Origin: an uncultured Flavobacteriaceae bacterium
GTDB lineage: Bacteria > Bacteroidota > Bacteroidia > Flavobacteriales > Flavobacteriaceae
DNA: 64,000 nt
Assembly: GCA_913062575.1 (NCBI GenBank)
Contig: CAJXVT010000004.1
Location: forward strand, 1 to 64,000
Direction of reading: 5' to 3'
In this document: positions 45,035 to 54,061 of the stretch, one piece after another
Numbering within the stretch: position 1 is the stretch's first letter
How the letters are laid out: every line of letters starts with the position of its first letter
The notes under the pieces: generated by a model
Seen by the model: only the letters and a program-made list of their open reading frames with translations
What the model was told of the DNA's origin: nothing
Database searches by the model: none
Translations under genes and position numbers: made by a program

Positions 45035-45631
45035 TTACTTCTTAAACTGCTCTCTTAAGGTTTTATAAACCTCATCTTGTTTAGGTCTGTCTTTTGGAAC
45101 TTCTCGTAGAGGCGCTACTTCTCGTAAACCCTCATGGCAATCAGCTGGCAATTGTTGGTACAATTGTGTTCCTTTTGTTTTCCAAGCAAGCATCTCATCA
45201 CTTACCTGCTTAATCACTTTTGCAGGGTTCCCAACGACTAAACTTCGTTTCGGGATCTTAGTCTCTGCTTTTACAAATACCATAGCACCTACAATAGATT
45301 CATCTCCTATTTCGGCATCGTCCATAATAACAGTATTCATACCAATAAGGCAATTCTTACCAAGATTAGCTCCATGTATAATAGCTCCATGACCTACATG
45401 TGCACTTTCTTTAAGAGTAATAGATTTTCCAGGAAACATATGAACTGTACAGTTTTCTTGTACATTTACACCGTCTTCCAAAATAATTTGTCCCCAATCT
45501 CCTCGAATTGCTGCTCCTGGTCCAATATAACAGTTCCTGCCAATAATAACATTACCAGTAACCGCAGCCAATGGATGCACAAAACTACTTTCGTGCACTA
45601 CAGGTATGTATCCGTTGAAACTATATATCAT
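45035..45631 (-). CDS. paaY: PaaY-type hexapeptide thioesterase/gamma-carbonic-anhydrase-like protein
   Basis: This 198-residue protein has a left-handed beta-helix built of hexapeptide repeats (AVTGNVIIGRNCYIGPGAAIRGDWG, ENCTVHMFPG, HVGHGAIIHGANLGKNCLIGMN, GAMVFVKAETKIP). Histidines in VHMFPG, HVGHGA and IIHG match the metal site of gamma-carbonic anhydrases. PaaY hydrolyses dead-end CoA thioesters formed in phenylacetate degradation. It is the last gene of the paa run, and its ATG follows the crotonase stop codon directly. Confidence 0.88.
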   Translation of the reverse strand: MIYSFNGYIPVVHESSFVHPLAAVTGNVIIGRNCYIGPGAAIRGDWGQIILEDGVNVQENCTVHMFPGKSITLKESAHVGHGAIIHGANLGKNCLIGMNTVIMDDAEIGDESIVGAMVFVKAETKIPKRSLVVGNPAKVIKQVSDEMLAWKTKGTQLYQQLPADCHEGLREVAPLREVPKDRPKQDEVYKTLREQFKK

Positions 45632-46384
45632 TTATTTAAACCCTTTTAATTTTTCTTTCGTAAAGTCCGAAAGCACCAATCGTCCACTTGTTTGAGCACG
45701 TTCTGCTAATAATGAATCCCAATCTTCCGTTCCTTTCCAAAAGACAGATTTCATTTCTTTCATAGCTTCAGTGTTATAAGTACATAAATGCTCTGCAGTT
45801 GTTTTTACCGCTTTGTCTAATTCTTCATTAGATTCAAAAACATGTGTAAACAACCCTTTTTGTTTTGCCCATTCGGCAGGATAAAACGAATTTGCGTCAA
45901 TCGCAATTTGTGACATTCCGCTTAATCCAATTTTACGCTCAATAGCTGGCCCAACCACAAATGGTCCAATACCAATGTTTAATTCGCTTAATTTAATAGA
46001 AGCAAATTTTGAAGCCATACAATAATCTGTTGATGCTGCTAGGCCAACTCCTCCACCAACTGTTTTTCCTTGAATACGTCCTATAATAAACTTTGGACAC
46101 TTTCGCATCGCGTTAATTACATTGGCAAACCCTGAAAAGAAAACTTTACCAGTTGCTTCATCATTGATGTTAATCAATTCTTTAAAACTAGCACCGGCAC
46201 AAAATGTTCTGTCTTTTCCACTTTTTAAAACAATTACTTTAATAGCATTATTTTTTCCTGCGTCTGTTATAGTTTGAGCCAATTTCGCCAAAATATCTCC
46301 TGGAAGAGAGTTATGTGCAGGATGAAAAAACTCTATATATCCTACTTCATTTATAATATCCAGTTTTACATATGGATCACTCAT
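45632..46384 (-). CDS. Crotonase-family enoyl-CoA hydratase (PaaF-like or LiuC-like)
   Basis: This 250-residue crotonase shows FCAGASFKELI (oxyanion loop), QGKTVGGGVGLAASTDYCMAS, and the glutamate-bearing LSELNIGIGPFVVGPAIERKIG. The latter stretch resembles methylglutaconyl-CoA hydratases, so the enzyme may hydrate 2,3-dehydroadipyl-CoA (PaaF role) or an intermediate of leucine breakdown. The first is suggested by its place between paaZ and paaY, which it abuts; the second by the nearby branched-chain dehydrogenase. Length and fold are normal. The exact substrate cannot be decided from sequence. Confidence 0.83.
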   Translation of the reverse strand: MSDPYVKLDIINEVGYIEFFHPAHNSLPGDILAKLAQTITDAGKNNAIKVIVLKSGKDRTFCAGASFKELININDEATGKVFFSGFANVINAMRKCPKFIIGRIQGKTVGGGVGLAASTDYCMASKFASIKLSELNIGIGPFVVGPAIERKIGLSGMSQIAIDANSFYPAEWAKQKGLFTHVFESNEELDKAVKTTAEHLCTYNTEAMKEMKSVFWKGTEDWDSLLAERAQTSGRLVLSDFTKEKLKGFK

Positions 46385-46403
46385 AATTTAATTTCTTTAT
46401 AAT

Positions 46404-48947
46404 TTAGATCAATCCGAATTGCTCGAAATGATGATTTAAATGTTTTCTTTCTAACAAATACGACTCGTATTTATTTAACTCTCCAAAAACTAAATTCTTT
46501 AACACTGCATCTGGGTTTTCTTTAAAAAATGCGAGATACTTAAATCGTTCGGCTAAGAATTTTTCTTTTGCAGTTTGTAAATCTGGGTACACCAAAGGCG
46601 ATAACTTGTCTTTTTCCAATAAAGGGAAATTAGAATTTTTAGGGAACTCTTTAAAGTTGTATAAACTATCGTGTACCTCTTGTAGATATTTTTCTGGAGT
46701 TGAAATGTCAAAATCTTGAATTTCACCCGAAGCAATTCTATAGGTATACTCTAGATGCTCTAGCATATGCTGAGGCGTCATAATGCCCCACTTAGGTTTG
46801 CTATCTTCTGAAATTTCAGCAAGACAAGAATTAATTTTTTCAGTTGTCATTTCGGTAAAAACTTCTTGTTTCTTTTCTACCATTGTAAGAATAGTTGCTA
46901 TACAAACTAATGAATCTTCCTTTTCTGCTCCAGCAGGTAAAGTAGCGTTTGCAGAATCTACATTTGCATCAAAAATTTCTACATACCATTTTACAATTCC
47001 ACTAGGATGCTCTTGCCCTCTACTGTCTCTATCTACTTTTTGCTTGCATGTTAAACGTACATACAAAGTATCATTATGATAAATAGGGCGCAGAAATCTT
47101 ATTTCTTCTAAGCCGTAGTTCGCAGCTACCGGCCCTTTATTTGGATACACAAACAATCCCGCTGCCATCGAAATAATAAAATATCCGTGAGCTGTTCTTT
47201 TTTCAAAAATACTACCGTCCAGACTTGTAATATCTGTGTGCGCATAAAAGTGATCCCATGTAATATTTCCGAAGTTAACAATATCTGTATCTGTTATTGT
47301 TCGGTTATGTGTTTTGAGTGACATTCCTGGTTGAATATCTTCCCAATGATAGGCAAACGGATGTTCTATAGATTCTTTATAACTGGATTTTGGCTGGTAA
47401 ATACCAGTAATTTCTGTTAATGTTGTTGGTGATCCCTGAATGGCTGTACGTTGTAAATAATGCTTTATACCACGCATTCCTCCCATTTCTTCTCCACCTC
47501 CAGCTCGTCCTGGACCTCCATGAACTAAACTTGGTAAAGGAGAACCATGACCTGTGCTTTCTTTAGCCATATCACGATTTATTACCATTATTCTTCCGTG
47601 GTGACTTGCTGCGTTTACAACATATTCTTTCGCAATTTGATCGTCATTTGTGGTAATTGAAGACACCAAAGATCCTTTACCCATTTCTGCCAAGGTAATC
47701 GCTTCCTCTAAATTTTTATAGGGCATTAGGGTACTCACTGGACCAAATGCCTCACGTTCGTGAATTGCTGTATTTTGAAAAGGGTTATCTGCTCTTAATA
47801 AAATGGGGCTAATGAAAGCACCCTTTTTTGCATCTGCGCCTATAGTTTCTATTTTATCTAAACTTCCATAAACAATTTGTGCTTCTTTTGCCAAATCATT
47901 GACTGAATCTCTAACTGCTTGAACTTGTTGATGACTTACTAAAGACCCCATTCTTACTTCTTTCAATCTCGGATCACCAATAGTTACTTTATCTAATGCT
48001 TTGCCTAATGAAATTTGAACATCTTCAATTAAATTTTCTGGAACGATAATTCTACGAATTGCAGTACATTTTTGCCCTGCTTTTACCGTCATTTCTTTTC
48101 TAACTTCTTTGATGAATAAGTCAAATTCTGGAGTTCCAGGAACGGAATCTTCTCCTAGAATAGAAGCGTTTAAAGAATCTGCTTCCATTGTAAAAGGCAC
48201 TGCCTCATTAATAATTCTAGGATGTGCTTTTAACATTCTCCCTATTGCTGCAGAACCTGTAAAGGTCACAACATCTTGAGATTCTACAGTTTCTAATATT
48301 GTTTTAACGGTTCCGTTAATGATCTGTAATGCACCTTCAGGTAAAATTCCAGAGGCAATAATTTCTCTAGCAACTGCTTCTGCCAAATAGGATGAAGATG
48401 GTGCGGGTAAAACAACTGCAGGAACTCCTGCCATCCAATTCACAGCGCATTTTTCTAACATTCCCCAAACAGGGAAGTTGAATGCGTTTATGTGCACAGC
48501 TACTCCTTTTTTTGGAACCATAATATGATGTGCCATAAACCGTCCACCTCGAGATAAATCAATAGCATCTCCTTCAACGTGGTAAGGTTGGTTTGGGAAT
48601 AATTTACGTAAAGAAGCATTCGCGAATAAGTTTCCAAATCCACCTTCAATATCGATCCAACTATCAACTTTAGTTGCTCCTGTTCTATAACTTAACTCAT
48701 AAAAAGAATTCTTACGTTTTGTAAGATATAATGCTAATTTCTTCAGCATATTTCCACGTTCTTGAAAGGTCATTTTTCGAAGTGTTTCACCACCTTTAGT
48801 TCTTCCATATTGAAGAATTTCAGGGATGTCTAATCCTTCAATGGCAACACTTGTAAATGCTTCGCCTGTAATAGCGTCTAATACAGGAGTTCCTTCTTCT
48901 TTTCCTTCAGTCCATTGACCTTGAACGTAATGTTGTATTTTTTTCAT
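46404..48947 (-). CDS. paaZ: PaaZ with an added DUF1569-like C-terminal domain
   Basis: PaaZ opens and oxidises the oxepin-CoA ring. Residues about 1-510 are the aldehyde dehydrogenase with TMEADSLN (Glu base) and GQKCTAIRR (catalytic Cys). Residues about 530-685 are the R-specific hydratase, with WDHFYAHTDI and HGYFIISMAAGLF. E. coli PaaZ ends near residue 681, but this one runs to 847. The extra 150 residues (PKWGIMTPQHMLEHLEYTYR, LERKHLNHHFEQFGL) resemble DUF1569/DinB-like helical-bundle proteins. No frame error is apparent. A small palindrome precedes it. Confidence 0.93.
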   Translation of the reverse strand: MKKIQHYVQGQWTEGKEEGTPVLDAITGEAFTSVAIEGLDIPEILQYGRTKGGETLRKMTFQERGNMLKKLALYLTKRKNSFYELSYRTGATKVDSWIDIEGGFGNLFANASLRKLFPNQPYHVEGDAIDLSRGGRFMAHHIMVPKKGVAVHINAFNFPVWGMLEKCAVNWMAGVPAVVLPAPSSSYLAEAVAREIIASGILPEGALQIINGTVKTILETVESQDVVTFTGSAAIGRMLKAHPRIINEAVPFTMEADSLNASILGEDSVPGTPEFDLFIKEVRKEMTVKAGQKCTAIRRIIVPENLIEDVQISLGKALDKVTIGDPRLKEVRMGSLVSHQQVQAVRDSVNDLAKEAQIVYGSLDKIETIGADAKKGAFISPILLRADNPFQNTAIHEREAFGPVSTLMPYKNLEEAITLAEMGKGSLVSSITTNDDQIAKEYVVNAASHHGRIMVINRDMAKESTGHGSPLPSLVHGGPGRAGGGEEMGGMRGIKHYLQRTAIQGSPTTLTEITGIYQPKSSYKESIEHPFAYHWEDIQPGMSLKTHNRTITDTDIVNFGNITWDHFYAHTDITSLDGSIFEKRTAHGYFIISMAAGLFVYPNKGPVAANYGLEEIRFLRPIYHNDTLYVRLTCKQKVDRDSRGQEHPSGIVKWYVEIFDANVDSANATLPAGAEKEDSLVCIATILTMVEKKQEVFTEMTTEKINSCLAEISEDSKPKWGIMTPQHMLEHLEYTYRIASGEIQDFDISTPEKYLQEVHDSLYNFKEFPKNSNFPLLEKDKLSPLVYPDLQTAKEKFLAERFKYLAFFKENPDAVLKNLVFGELNKYESYLLERKHLNHHFEQFGLI

Positions 48948-48964
48948 CGATAAACTTATTTATC

Positions 48965-48992
48965 GTTTCCGTATAAACGGAAATCTATTTTT
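48965..48992. repeat. Small palindromic repeat between the thiolase and paaZ
   Basis: TTTCCGT (48966-48972) pairs with ACGGAAA (48977-48983), followed by TCTATTTTTAA, the same design as the repeats at 41755 and 42903. On the minus strand it lies just after the thiolase stop. Confidence 0.6.
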
Positions 48993-50196
48993 AAACTCTT
49001 TCTATGATAGCCGCATAACCTTGGCCTACACCAATGCACATTGTGATTAGTGCATATCTTTTATTTTGCTCGTGCAATTCTAAAGCCGCAGAATACGCAA
49101 CTCTTGCTCCTGTAACACCTAAAGGATGGCCAATTGCTATTGCGCCCCCATTTGGATTCAATCTTGGATCGTTATCTGCCAATCCCCAAGCACGAGTACA
49201 TGCTAATGCTTGTGCTGCGAATGCTTCGTTTAATTCAATAATATCTATATCATTCATAGTTAAACCCGCTTTTTCTAATGCTTTATTAGAAGCTTGTACA
49301 GGTCCTATTCCCATAATTCTTGGCTCTACACCAACAACAGCAGAACTTACGATTCTAGCTAATGGTTTTAAATTGTATTTTTTTACAGCGGCTTCAGACG
49401 CAATGATTGTTGCTGCTGCTCCATCATTTAATCCTGATGAATTCCCTGCTGTCACACTTCCGCCTTCTTTTTTGAATGCAGGACGTAATTTTCCTAGGAT
49501 CTCTAAAGACGTTGTTGGTTTTACAAACTCATCTTGTGAAAATAGAATTGAATCTTTTTTACGTTGTGGAATTTCAACAGTTACTATTTCTTTTGCCAAT
49601 CTTCCATTCTCTTGTGCTTTGGTTGCTTTCATTTGACTCCAATGCGCAAATGCATCTTGATCTTCACGAGAGATATTGTATTTTTCTACTAGGTTTTCAG
49701 CAGTATTTCCCATTCCATCTGTACCATATAGTTTTTGCATTTTTGAATTGATAAAACGCCATCCGAATGTAGAATCGTACATTTTAGAATCGCTTCCAAA
49801 TCCTGTTGATGGCTTTCCAATAACGTAGGGTCCACGGGTCATGTTTTCAACACCTCCAGAAATAAACAAGTCTCCATCGCCTGCCTTTATAGCACGATTG
49901 GCATGGATAATTGCTGACAAACCAGAACTACATAAACGATTCACAGTTTCTCCTGGAACAGTAAAAGGCAATCCTGCTAATAAAGAGGACATTCTCGCAA
50001 CATTCCGGTTGTCTTCTCCTGCTTGATTTGCACAACCCATAATAACATCGTCATAAGCTTCTTTTGGAATACTCGGGTTTCTCTTTACCAATTCTTCAAT
50101 TACTATTGCTCCTAAATCATCTGTACGAACTGCTGATAAGGTTCCTTTGTAACTTCCTATCGGCGTTCTTATTCCGTCTATGATATATGCTTCCAT
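48991..50196 (-). CDS. paaJ: Acetyl-CoA acyltransferase, 3-oxoadipyl-CoA thiolase (PaaJ/PcaF type)
   Basis: I start at the ATG at 50196, which gives 401 residues, the usual length for this thiolase; an in-frame ATG at 50226 adds ten residues of poor fit. The enzyme cleaves 3-oxoadipyl-CoA to succinyl-CoA and acetyl-CoA. The active Cys is in VNRLCSSGLSAI, the His in NPNGGAIAIGHPLGVTGA and the second Cys in LITMCIGVGQG. VENMTRGPYV and GNSSGLNDGAAA are other thiolase motifs. It lies between paaI and paaZ on the same strand. Confidence 0.9.
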   Translation of the reverse strand: MEAYIIDGIRTPIGSYKGTLSAVRTDDLGAIVIEELVKRNPSIPKEAYDDVIMGCANQAGEDNRNVARMSSLLAGLPFTVPGETVNRLCSSGLSAIIHANRAIKAGDGDLFISGGVENMTRGPYVIGKPSTGFGSDSKMYDSTFGWRFINSKMQKLYGTDGMGNTAENLVEKYNISREDQDAFAHWSQMKATKAQENGRLAKEIVTVEIPQRKKDSILFSQDEFVKPTTSLEILGKLRPAFKKEGGSVTAGNSSGLNDGAAATIIASEAAVKKYNLKPLARIVSSAVVGVEPRIMGIGPVQASNKALEKAGLTMNDIDIIELNEAFAAQALACTRAWGLADNDPRLNPNGGAIAIGHPLGVTGARVAYSAALELHEQNKRYALITMCIGVGQGYAAIIERV

Positions 50197-50250
50197 ATTT
50201 ATTATTTTTAATTTTGAAATCTTCAATCGACACTCATCAATCGTTAATCT

Positions 50251-50664
50251 CTAATCGTTTTCTTGCCACTCTTTTTGTGTTCTATAAACCACGCCTTTAA
50301 ATAAGGCCACTAATTCATCACCTCTTTTAACTTCAATAATATTAAAGCCTAATTTATTAGTTACCTTTTCAATTACAGATTCAGCAATTATTACATCTCC
50401 CTTATTCAATGCTGCAATATGATTGATCGATGTTTCGATAGAAACCGCAAATCTCCCATGGGTATTTGCTGCAAATCCAAATGCCGTATCTGCCAATGAA
50501 TAACTAATTCCTCCATGCGCTTTTTCCATGCTATTAAGCATTTCCTTACGGATGGTCATACCAACTTTACATCGCCCTACTTCGCATTCTAAAATTTCAA
50601 TACCTAACCATTGACTGTAGGCATCTTGACTTAGCATTTTATGTGGAATTAATTCTCCTTTCAT
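50251..50664 (-). CDS. paaI: Hydroxyphenylacetyl-CoA thioesterase PaaI
   Basis: This 137-residue hotdog-fold thioesterase has the family run MEKAHGGISYSLADTAFGFAANTHG with the catalytic acid in the long helix, and AVSIETSINHIAALNKGDVIIAE. PaaI clears phenylacetyl-CoA-type intermediates that stall the pathway, recycling CoA. The start overlaps the paaH stop by one base (TAATG), so the two are translationally coupled. The 54-base gap to the thiolase start contains several AATCG-like repeats of unclear meaning. Confidence 0.92.
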   Translation of the reverse strand: MKGELIPHKMLSQDAYSQWLGIEILECEVGRCKVGMTIRKEMLNSMEKAHGGISYSLADTAFGFAANTHGRFAVSIETSINHIAALNKGDVIIAESVIEKVTNKLGFNIIEVKRGDELVALFKGVVYRTQKEWQEND

Positions 50665-51818
50665 TAAAAGAATGTTTTGTTTTCTCTGTTCATTTTACGT
50701 AATAATGGGCTACAACGATATCTATCTTCATGATATTCGCTGTATAAAGCATCTAAGGTATTTACACACCAATCAATTCCTTTTTCATCTGCCCAAGCCA
50801 ATAATCCCTTTGGATAATTCACTCCTTTTGTCATGGCAATATCAATATCTTCAGCTGAAGCAATATTTAAAAACAATGCATCAGCCGCTTCGTTTATTAA
50901 CATGACTAAAACTCTATCAAAAATTAGCTGTGCTAATTCTTTATCTTCTGTAGGAACAGGTTTAGTTGCTCCTTCTGAATAATCGTAGTATCCTTTTCCG
51001 GATTTCCTTCCTAAATACCCCGCTTCAGAAAAACGTTTTTGGGTAAATGCAGGTTTATATCTTGGGTCGAAATAAAATGCTGTAAATACAGTTTCAGTAA
51101 CTGTATAATTCACATCATTTCCTATAAAGTCCATCAATTCGAATGGCCCCATTCTAAATCCTCCAAGAGTTTTCAGACTCCAATCTATCGTTGCAAAATC
51201 TGCCAATCCTTCTTCATAGATTCGCAATGCCTCTCCGTAAAATGGTCTTGCTACACGATTTACAATAAATCCTGGTGTGTCTTTTGCAACAGCAACTATT
51301 TTTTTCCAATCAGCAATAATTTTTGTTGATTTATCCAGTACTTCTTGTGATGTTTGAATCGCCGGAATTACTTCAACCAATTTCATTAAAGGCGCTGGAT
51401 TGAAAAAATGAATTCCGACACAACGTTCAGGTTTCTGTAAAGATGATGCAATAGATGCGATGGATAAGCTAGAAGTATTGGATGCGATGATACAATCGTC
51501 TGCCACATATGTTTCTAATTCAGAAAAAACTTTTTGTTTGATTTCTAAATTTTCTATGATTGCTTCAATTGTCAAATTAGAATCATGTAATTCTTTCAAG
51601 GAGTTTACATAAGAAATGTTCCCTTGTATTCTTGATTTTTCATTTGAGTCAATGCGACCTTTTTCGATTAATCTAGACAATACTTTTTCTAAAACTGCTT
51701 TACTTTTATCAAGTACACTCTGATTTGTATCGTATAATTTCACTTTACAACCAGAAGTTGCGGCTACTTGCGCAATACCACTTCCCATGGTTCCAGAACC
51801 AATTACTCCTACATTCAT
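50664..51818 (-). CDS. paaH: 3-Hydroxyadipyl-CoA dehydrogenase PaaH
   Basis: This 384-residue NAD-dependent dehydrogenase oxidises 3-hydroxyadipyl-CoA. The Rossmann motif is GVIGSGTMGSGIAQVAATSG at the N-terminus; then come IASNTSSLSI and the catalytic His in GIHFFNPAPLMKLVEVI, TPGFIVNRVARPF and GPFELMDFIGNDVNY. The C-terminal helical domain is repeated, as in PaaH/3-hydroxybutyryl-CoA dehydrogenase, giving a length above the 280-residue short form. Its ATG follows the paaG stop without a spacer. The position, between paaG and paaI, supports the assignment. Confidence 0.92.
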   Translation of the reverse strand: MNVGVIGSGTMGSGIAQVAATSGCKVKLYDTNQSVLDKSKAVLEKVLSRLIEKGRIDSNEKSRIQGNISYVNSLKELHDSNLTIEAIIENLEIKQKVFSELETYVADDCIIASNTSSLSIASIASSLQKPERCVGIHFFNPAPLMKLVEVIPAIQTSQEVLDKSTKIIADWKKIVAVAKDTPGFIVNRVARPFYGEALRIYEEGLADFATIDWSLKTLGGFRMGPFELMDFIGNDVNYTVTETVFTAFYFDPRYKPAFTQKRFSEAGYLGRKSGKGYYDYSEGATKPVPTEDKELAQLIFDRVLVMLINEAADALFLNIASAEDIDIAMTKGVNYPKGLLAWADEKGIDWCVNTLDALYSEYHEDRYRCSPLLRKMNRENKTFF

Positions 51819-52601
51819 TTAGTTTCCTTTAAAATTTGGTTTTCTTTTTTCTATAAATGCGACAACTCCTTCTGCATAGTCTTTACTTTGAGCTGCTTCT
51901 ATTTGATATTTCGATTCCATTGCTAATTGCTCTTCCAATGTATTTGTCATCGATTTATTAAACAGTTCTTTAATCATTCCTAATGCTTTGGTTGGCATGT
52001 TTGCCATTTTTAAAGCAAGTTTATGTACTTCTTCTTCAAAGTTTTCTAAAGGAATCATTTTGTAAATCATTCCTAGTCGTTCTGCTTCTTCTGCTCCAAT
52101 TTTATCTCCTAGCATGGCTAAAGCCATTGCTTTTTGAAACCCAATCAATCGAGGTAAAAAATAGGTGCCTCCACTATCAGGCACTAAACCAATAAGACTA
52201 AATGCTTGTATAAAGCTTACTTTTTCATGTGCAACAACAATATCACATGCCAAAGCGATATTAGCTCCTGCTCCTGCTGCTACTCCGTTTATAGCTCCAA
52301 TTACGGGTTTCTTAATTGAGCGAATCTTTGATATAATTGGATTGTAATGTTCTTCTAGTATTTTTTTAAACCCTGGATTTAAGTTAGGATCTGTTACTTC
52401 TTTTAAATCTTGTCCAGCACAAAAAGCTTTTCCGTTTCCTGTAAGCACCAAGGCTCTTACCTCATCATTTGCTTCACAAGCGTCAAAGGTGTCCTGCAAT
52501 GCCAAAGCCATTTCACGATTAAAACTATTAAAAACCTCTGGCCTGTTTAAGGTTATAAAGGCTATTTTGTTTTCAATTTTTACTTGAATTGTTGTGCTCA
52601 T
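51819..52601 (-). CDS. paaG: Ring-oxepin isomerase PaaG
   Basis: I choose the ATG at 52601 because it begins the crotonase fold directly (STTIQVKIENKIAFITLNRP), giving 260 residues; an upstream ATG at 52643 would add a hydrophobic lead. PaaG isomerises the epoxide of phenylacetyl-CoA to oxepin-CoA. The motifs FCAGQDLKEV and GVAAGAGANIALACDIV are clear, and the catalytic acidic residue is in LVPDSGGTYFLPR, an Asp as in E. coli PaaG rather than the Glu of true hydratases. It is followed with no gap by paaH. Confidence 0.92.
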   Translation of the reverse strand: MSTTIQVKIENKIAFITLNRPEVFNSFNREMALALQDTFDACEANDEVRALVLTGNGKAFCAGQDLKEVTDPNLNPGFKKILEEHYNPIISKIRSIKKPVIGAINGVAAGAGANIALACDIVVAHEKVSFIQAFSLIGLVPDSGGTYFLPRLIGFQKAMALAMLGDKIGAEEAERLGMIYKMIPLENFEEEVHKLALKMANMPTKALGMIKELFNKSMTNTLEEQLAMESKYQIEAAQSKDYAEGVVAFIEKRKPNFKGN

Positions 52602-52700
52602 ATTCTTATTAAAATGCAAAAACGAAAAAATATAAATGATCAAATTCTTTTTATGAAGTTGCTAATCATTTATCCTTTCACATTTTGCTATGTATTTTTA

Positions 52701-53198
52701 TTATAAACATTTAAAATAATCAAACGGTTCCTGACAGTCATTACACTGAAATTGTGCCTTGCATGCTGTAGACCCAAACTGACTTACCAATCTGGTATTT
52801 GTTGAATTACAATTGGTGCATTTTACTAATTTTTGCCCTTCAAGCAATACACTTTTATCAGCTTCAGCATCTAATGGTGCTGCAATACCATATTCTTCTA
52901 ATGCTTTTCTTCCTTTTGGCGTAATCCAATCGGTAGTCCAAGCAGGAGAAAGAATCAATTCTATTTCAGATTGATAACCTGCATCTAACAATGCTTTCTG
53001 AATATCTTCTCCAATAACATCCATCGCTGGACATCCACTATAGGTTGGTGTTATTTGAACTTTAACCAAAGTGTTTTCTATAACTGCTGTACGAACAACT
53101 CCCATTTCCATAATTGATAATACAGGGATTTCTGGATCAGAAACTTGTTCCAAAATTGGAATCAGTTCTTTATCTATATTTTGTTCAGTCATTGTCAT
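52701..53198 (-). CDS. paaD: Phenylacetyl-CoA epoxygenase subunit PaaD
   Basis: This 165-residue protein has an N-terminal MIP18/FeS-assembly domain (ILEQVSDPEIPVLSIMEMGVV, TPTYSGCPAMDVIGEDI, LSPAWTTDWITPKG) and a C-terminal zinc ribbon with CTNCNS, CNDCQE and a last Cys in FKCL. PaaD is needed for activity of the PaaABCE oxygenase, probably in maturing its metal or iron-sulphur sites. It follows paaC by 84 bases and precedes paaG. Confidence 0.94.
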   Translation of the reverse strand: MTMTEQNIDKELIPILEQVSDPEIPVLSIMEMGVVRTAVIENTLVKVQITPTYSGCPAMDVIGEDIQKALLDAGYQSEIELILSPAWTTDWITPKGRKALEEYGIAAPLDAEADKSVLLEGQKLVKCTNCNSTNTRLVSQFGSTACKAQFQCNDCQEPFDYFKCL

Positions 53199-53282
53199 AG
53201 TTAATATTGAATGATGAAGTTTTTGATTCTATACTATTTTCACTTCTTTATTCAGTATTCGATGTTTCGTATTCATTCACTT

Positions 53283-54035
53283 TTACCATTCCATATTAGG
53301 ATATGTTCTTTGCATGTATTGCAAATCACTTAACAAATACCCTAAATGTTCTGTATGTATTCCTTGTTTCCCTCCTTTTTGAAACCATTTAGACTCAGGA
53401 GTGCTTAATGATGCTTCTTGTAAGAGCTCAGAAACCAGATTGTAATAAGTCTCTTTTAATTGTGTTACATCAACGCCAATAGCTTCAGAAACAATTATTT
53501 TATCTATATCTGTTTGATGAAAAAGCTCATCTGTGTAGGTCCATAATCCATCAATTGCGCTCTGCATTTTTTGATGACTTTCTTCCGTTCCATCACCTAA
53601 TCGCTTCACCCAATCAGATGAAAAACGTTGATGATAACTTACTTCTTTTATTGATTTTGCAGCAATCGCTGAAAGCGTTACATCTTTACTCTTTTGCAAT
53701 TCATTTAAAAATAATAAATGATATACATCGAATAAAAATTGTCTTGCCATAGTATAAGCAAAATCTCTGTTTGGCTGTTCAACTAACAAGACATTGACAT
53801 ACTCACGTTCTTTTCGAAGCATTGCAATATCATCTTCTGATCTTCCATCACCAATAATTTTTGCAGCATATTGATAATAACTTCGTACTTGTCCAAATAA
53901 ATCTAATGAAATATTGGTACATGCAATATCAGTTTCTAGACTTGGTCCATGCCCACATAACTCTCCAAGTCTTTGTCCAAGAATTAGTGAATTATCAGCA
54001 ATTCCAAGGATATATTTATATAAATTTTCTTTCAT
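53283..54035 (-). CDS. paaC: Phenylacetyl-CoA epoxygenase structural subunit PaaC
   Basis: This 250-residue protein is the non-catalytic partner that forms the heterodimer with PaaA. It shows the ferritin-like helical pattern without a full set of metal ligands: LGQRLGELCGHGP, EREYVNVLLVEQPNRDFAYTMARQFLFD, KSIKEVSYHQRFSSDWVKRLGDGTEESH. The length matches PaaC of about 250 residues. It follows paaB by 26 bases in the same transcript as paaE-A-B. Confidence 0.94.
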   Translation of the reverse strand: MKENLYKYILGIADNSLILGQRLGELCGHGPSLETDIACTNISLDLFGQVRSYYQYAAKIIGDGRSEDDIAMLRKEREYVNVLLVEQPNRDFAYTMARQFLFDVYHLLFLNELQKSKDVTLSAIAAKSIKEVSYHQRFSSDWVKRLGDGTEESHQKMQSAIDGLWTYTDELFHQTDIDKIIVSEAIGVDVTQLKETYYNLVSELLQEASLSTPESKWFQKGGKQGIHTEHLGYLLSDLQYMQRTYPNMEW

Positions 54036-54061
54036 AAATTTGAAATTAAAATTTCTACTTT

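Noticed and set aside
50197-50250. Tandem AATCG-like repeats between paaI and the thiolase as a CRISPR or satellite
   Set aside because: Only three imperfect short units occur with no regular spacing; too little for any repeat class.
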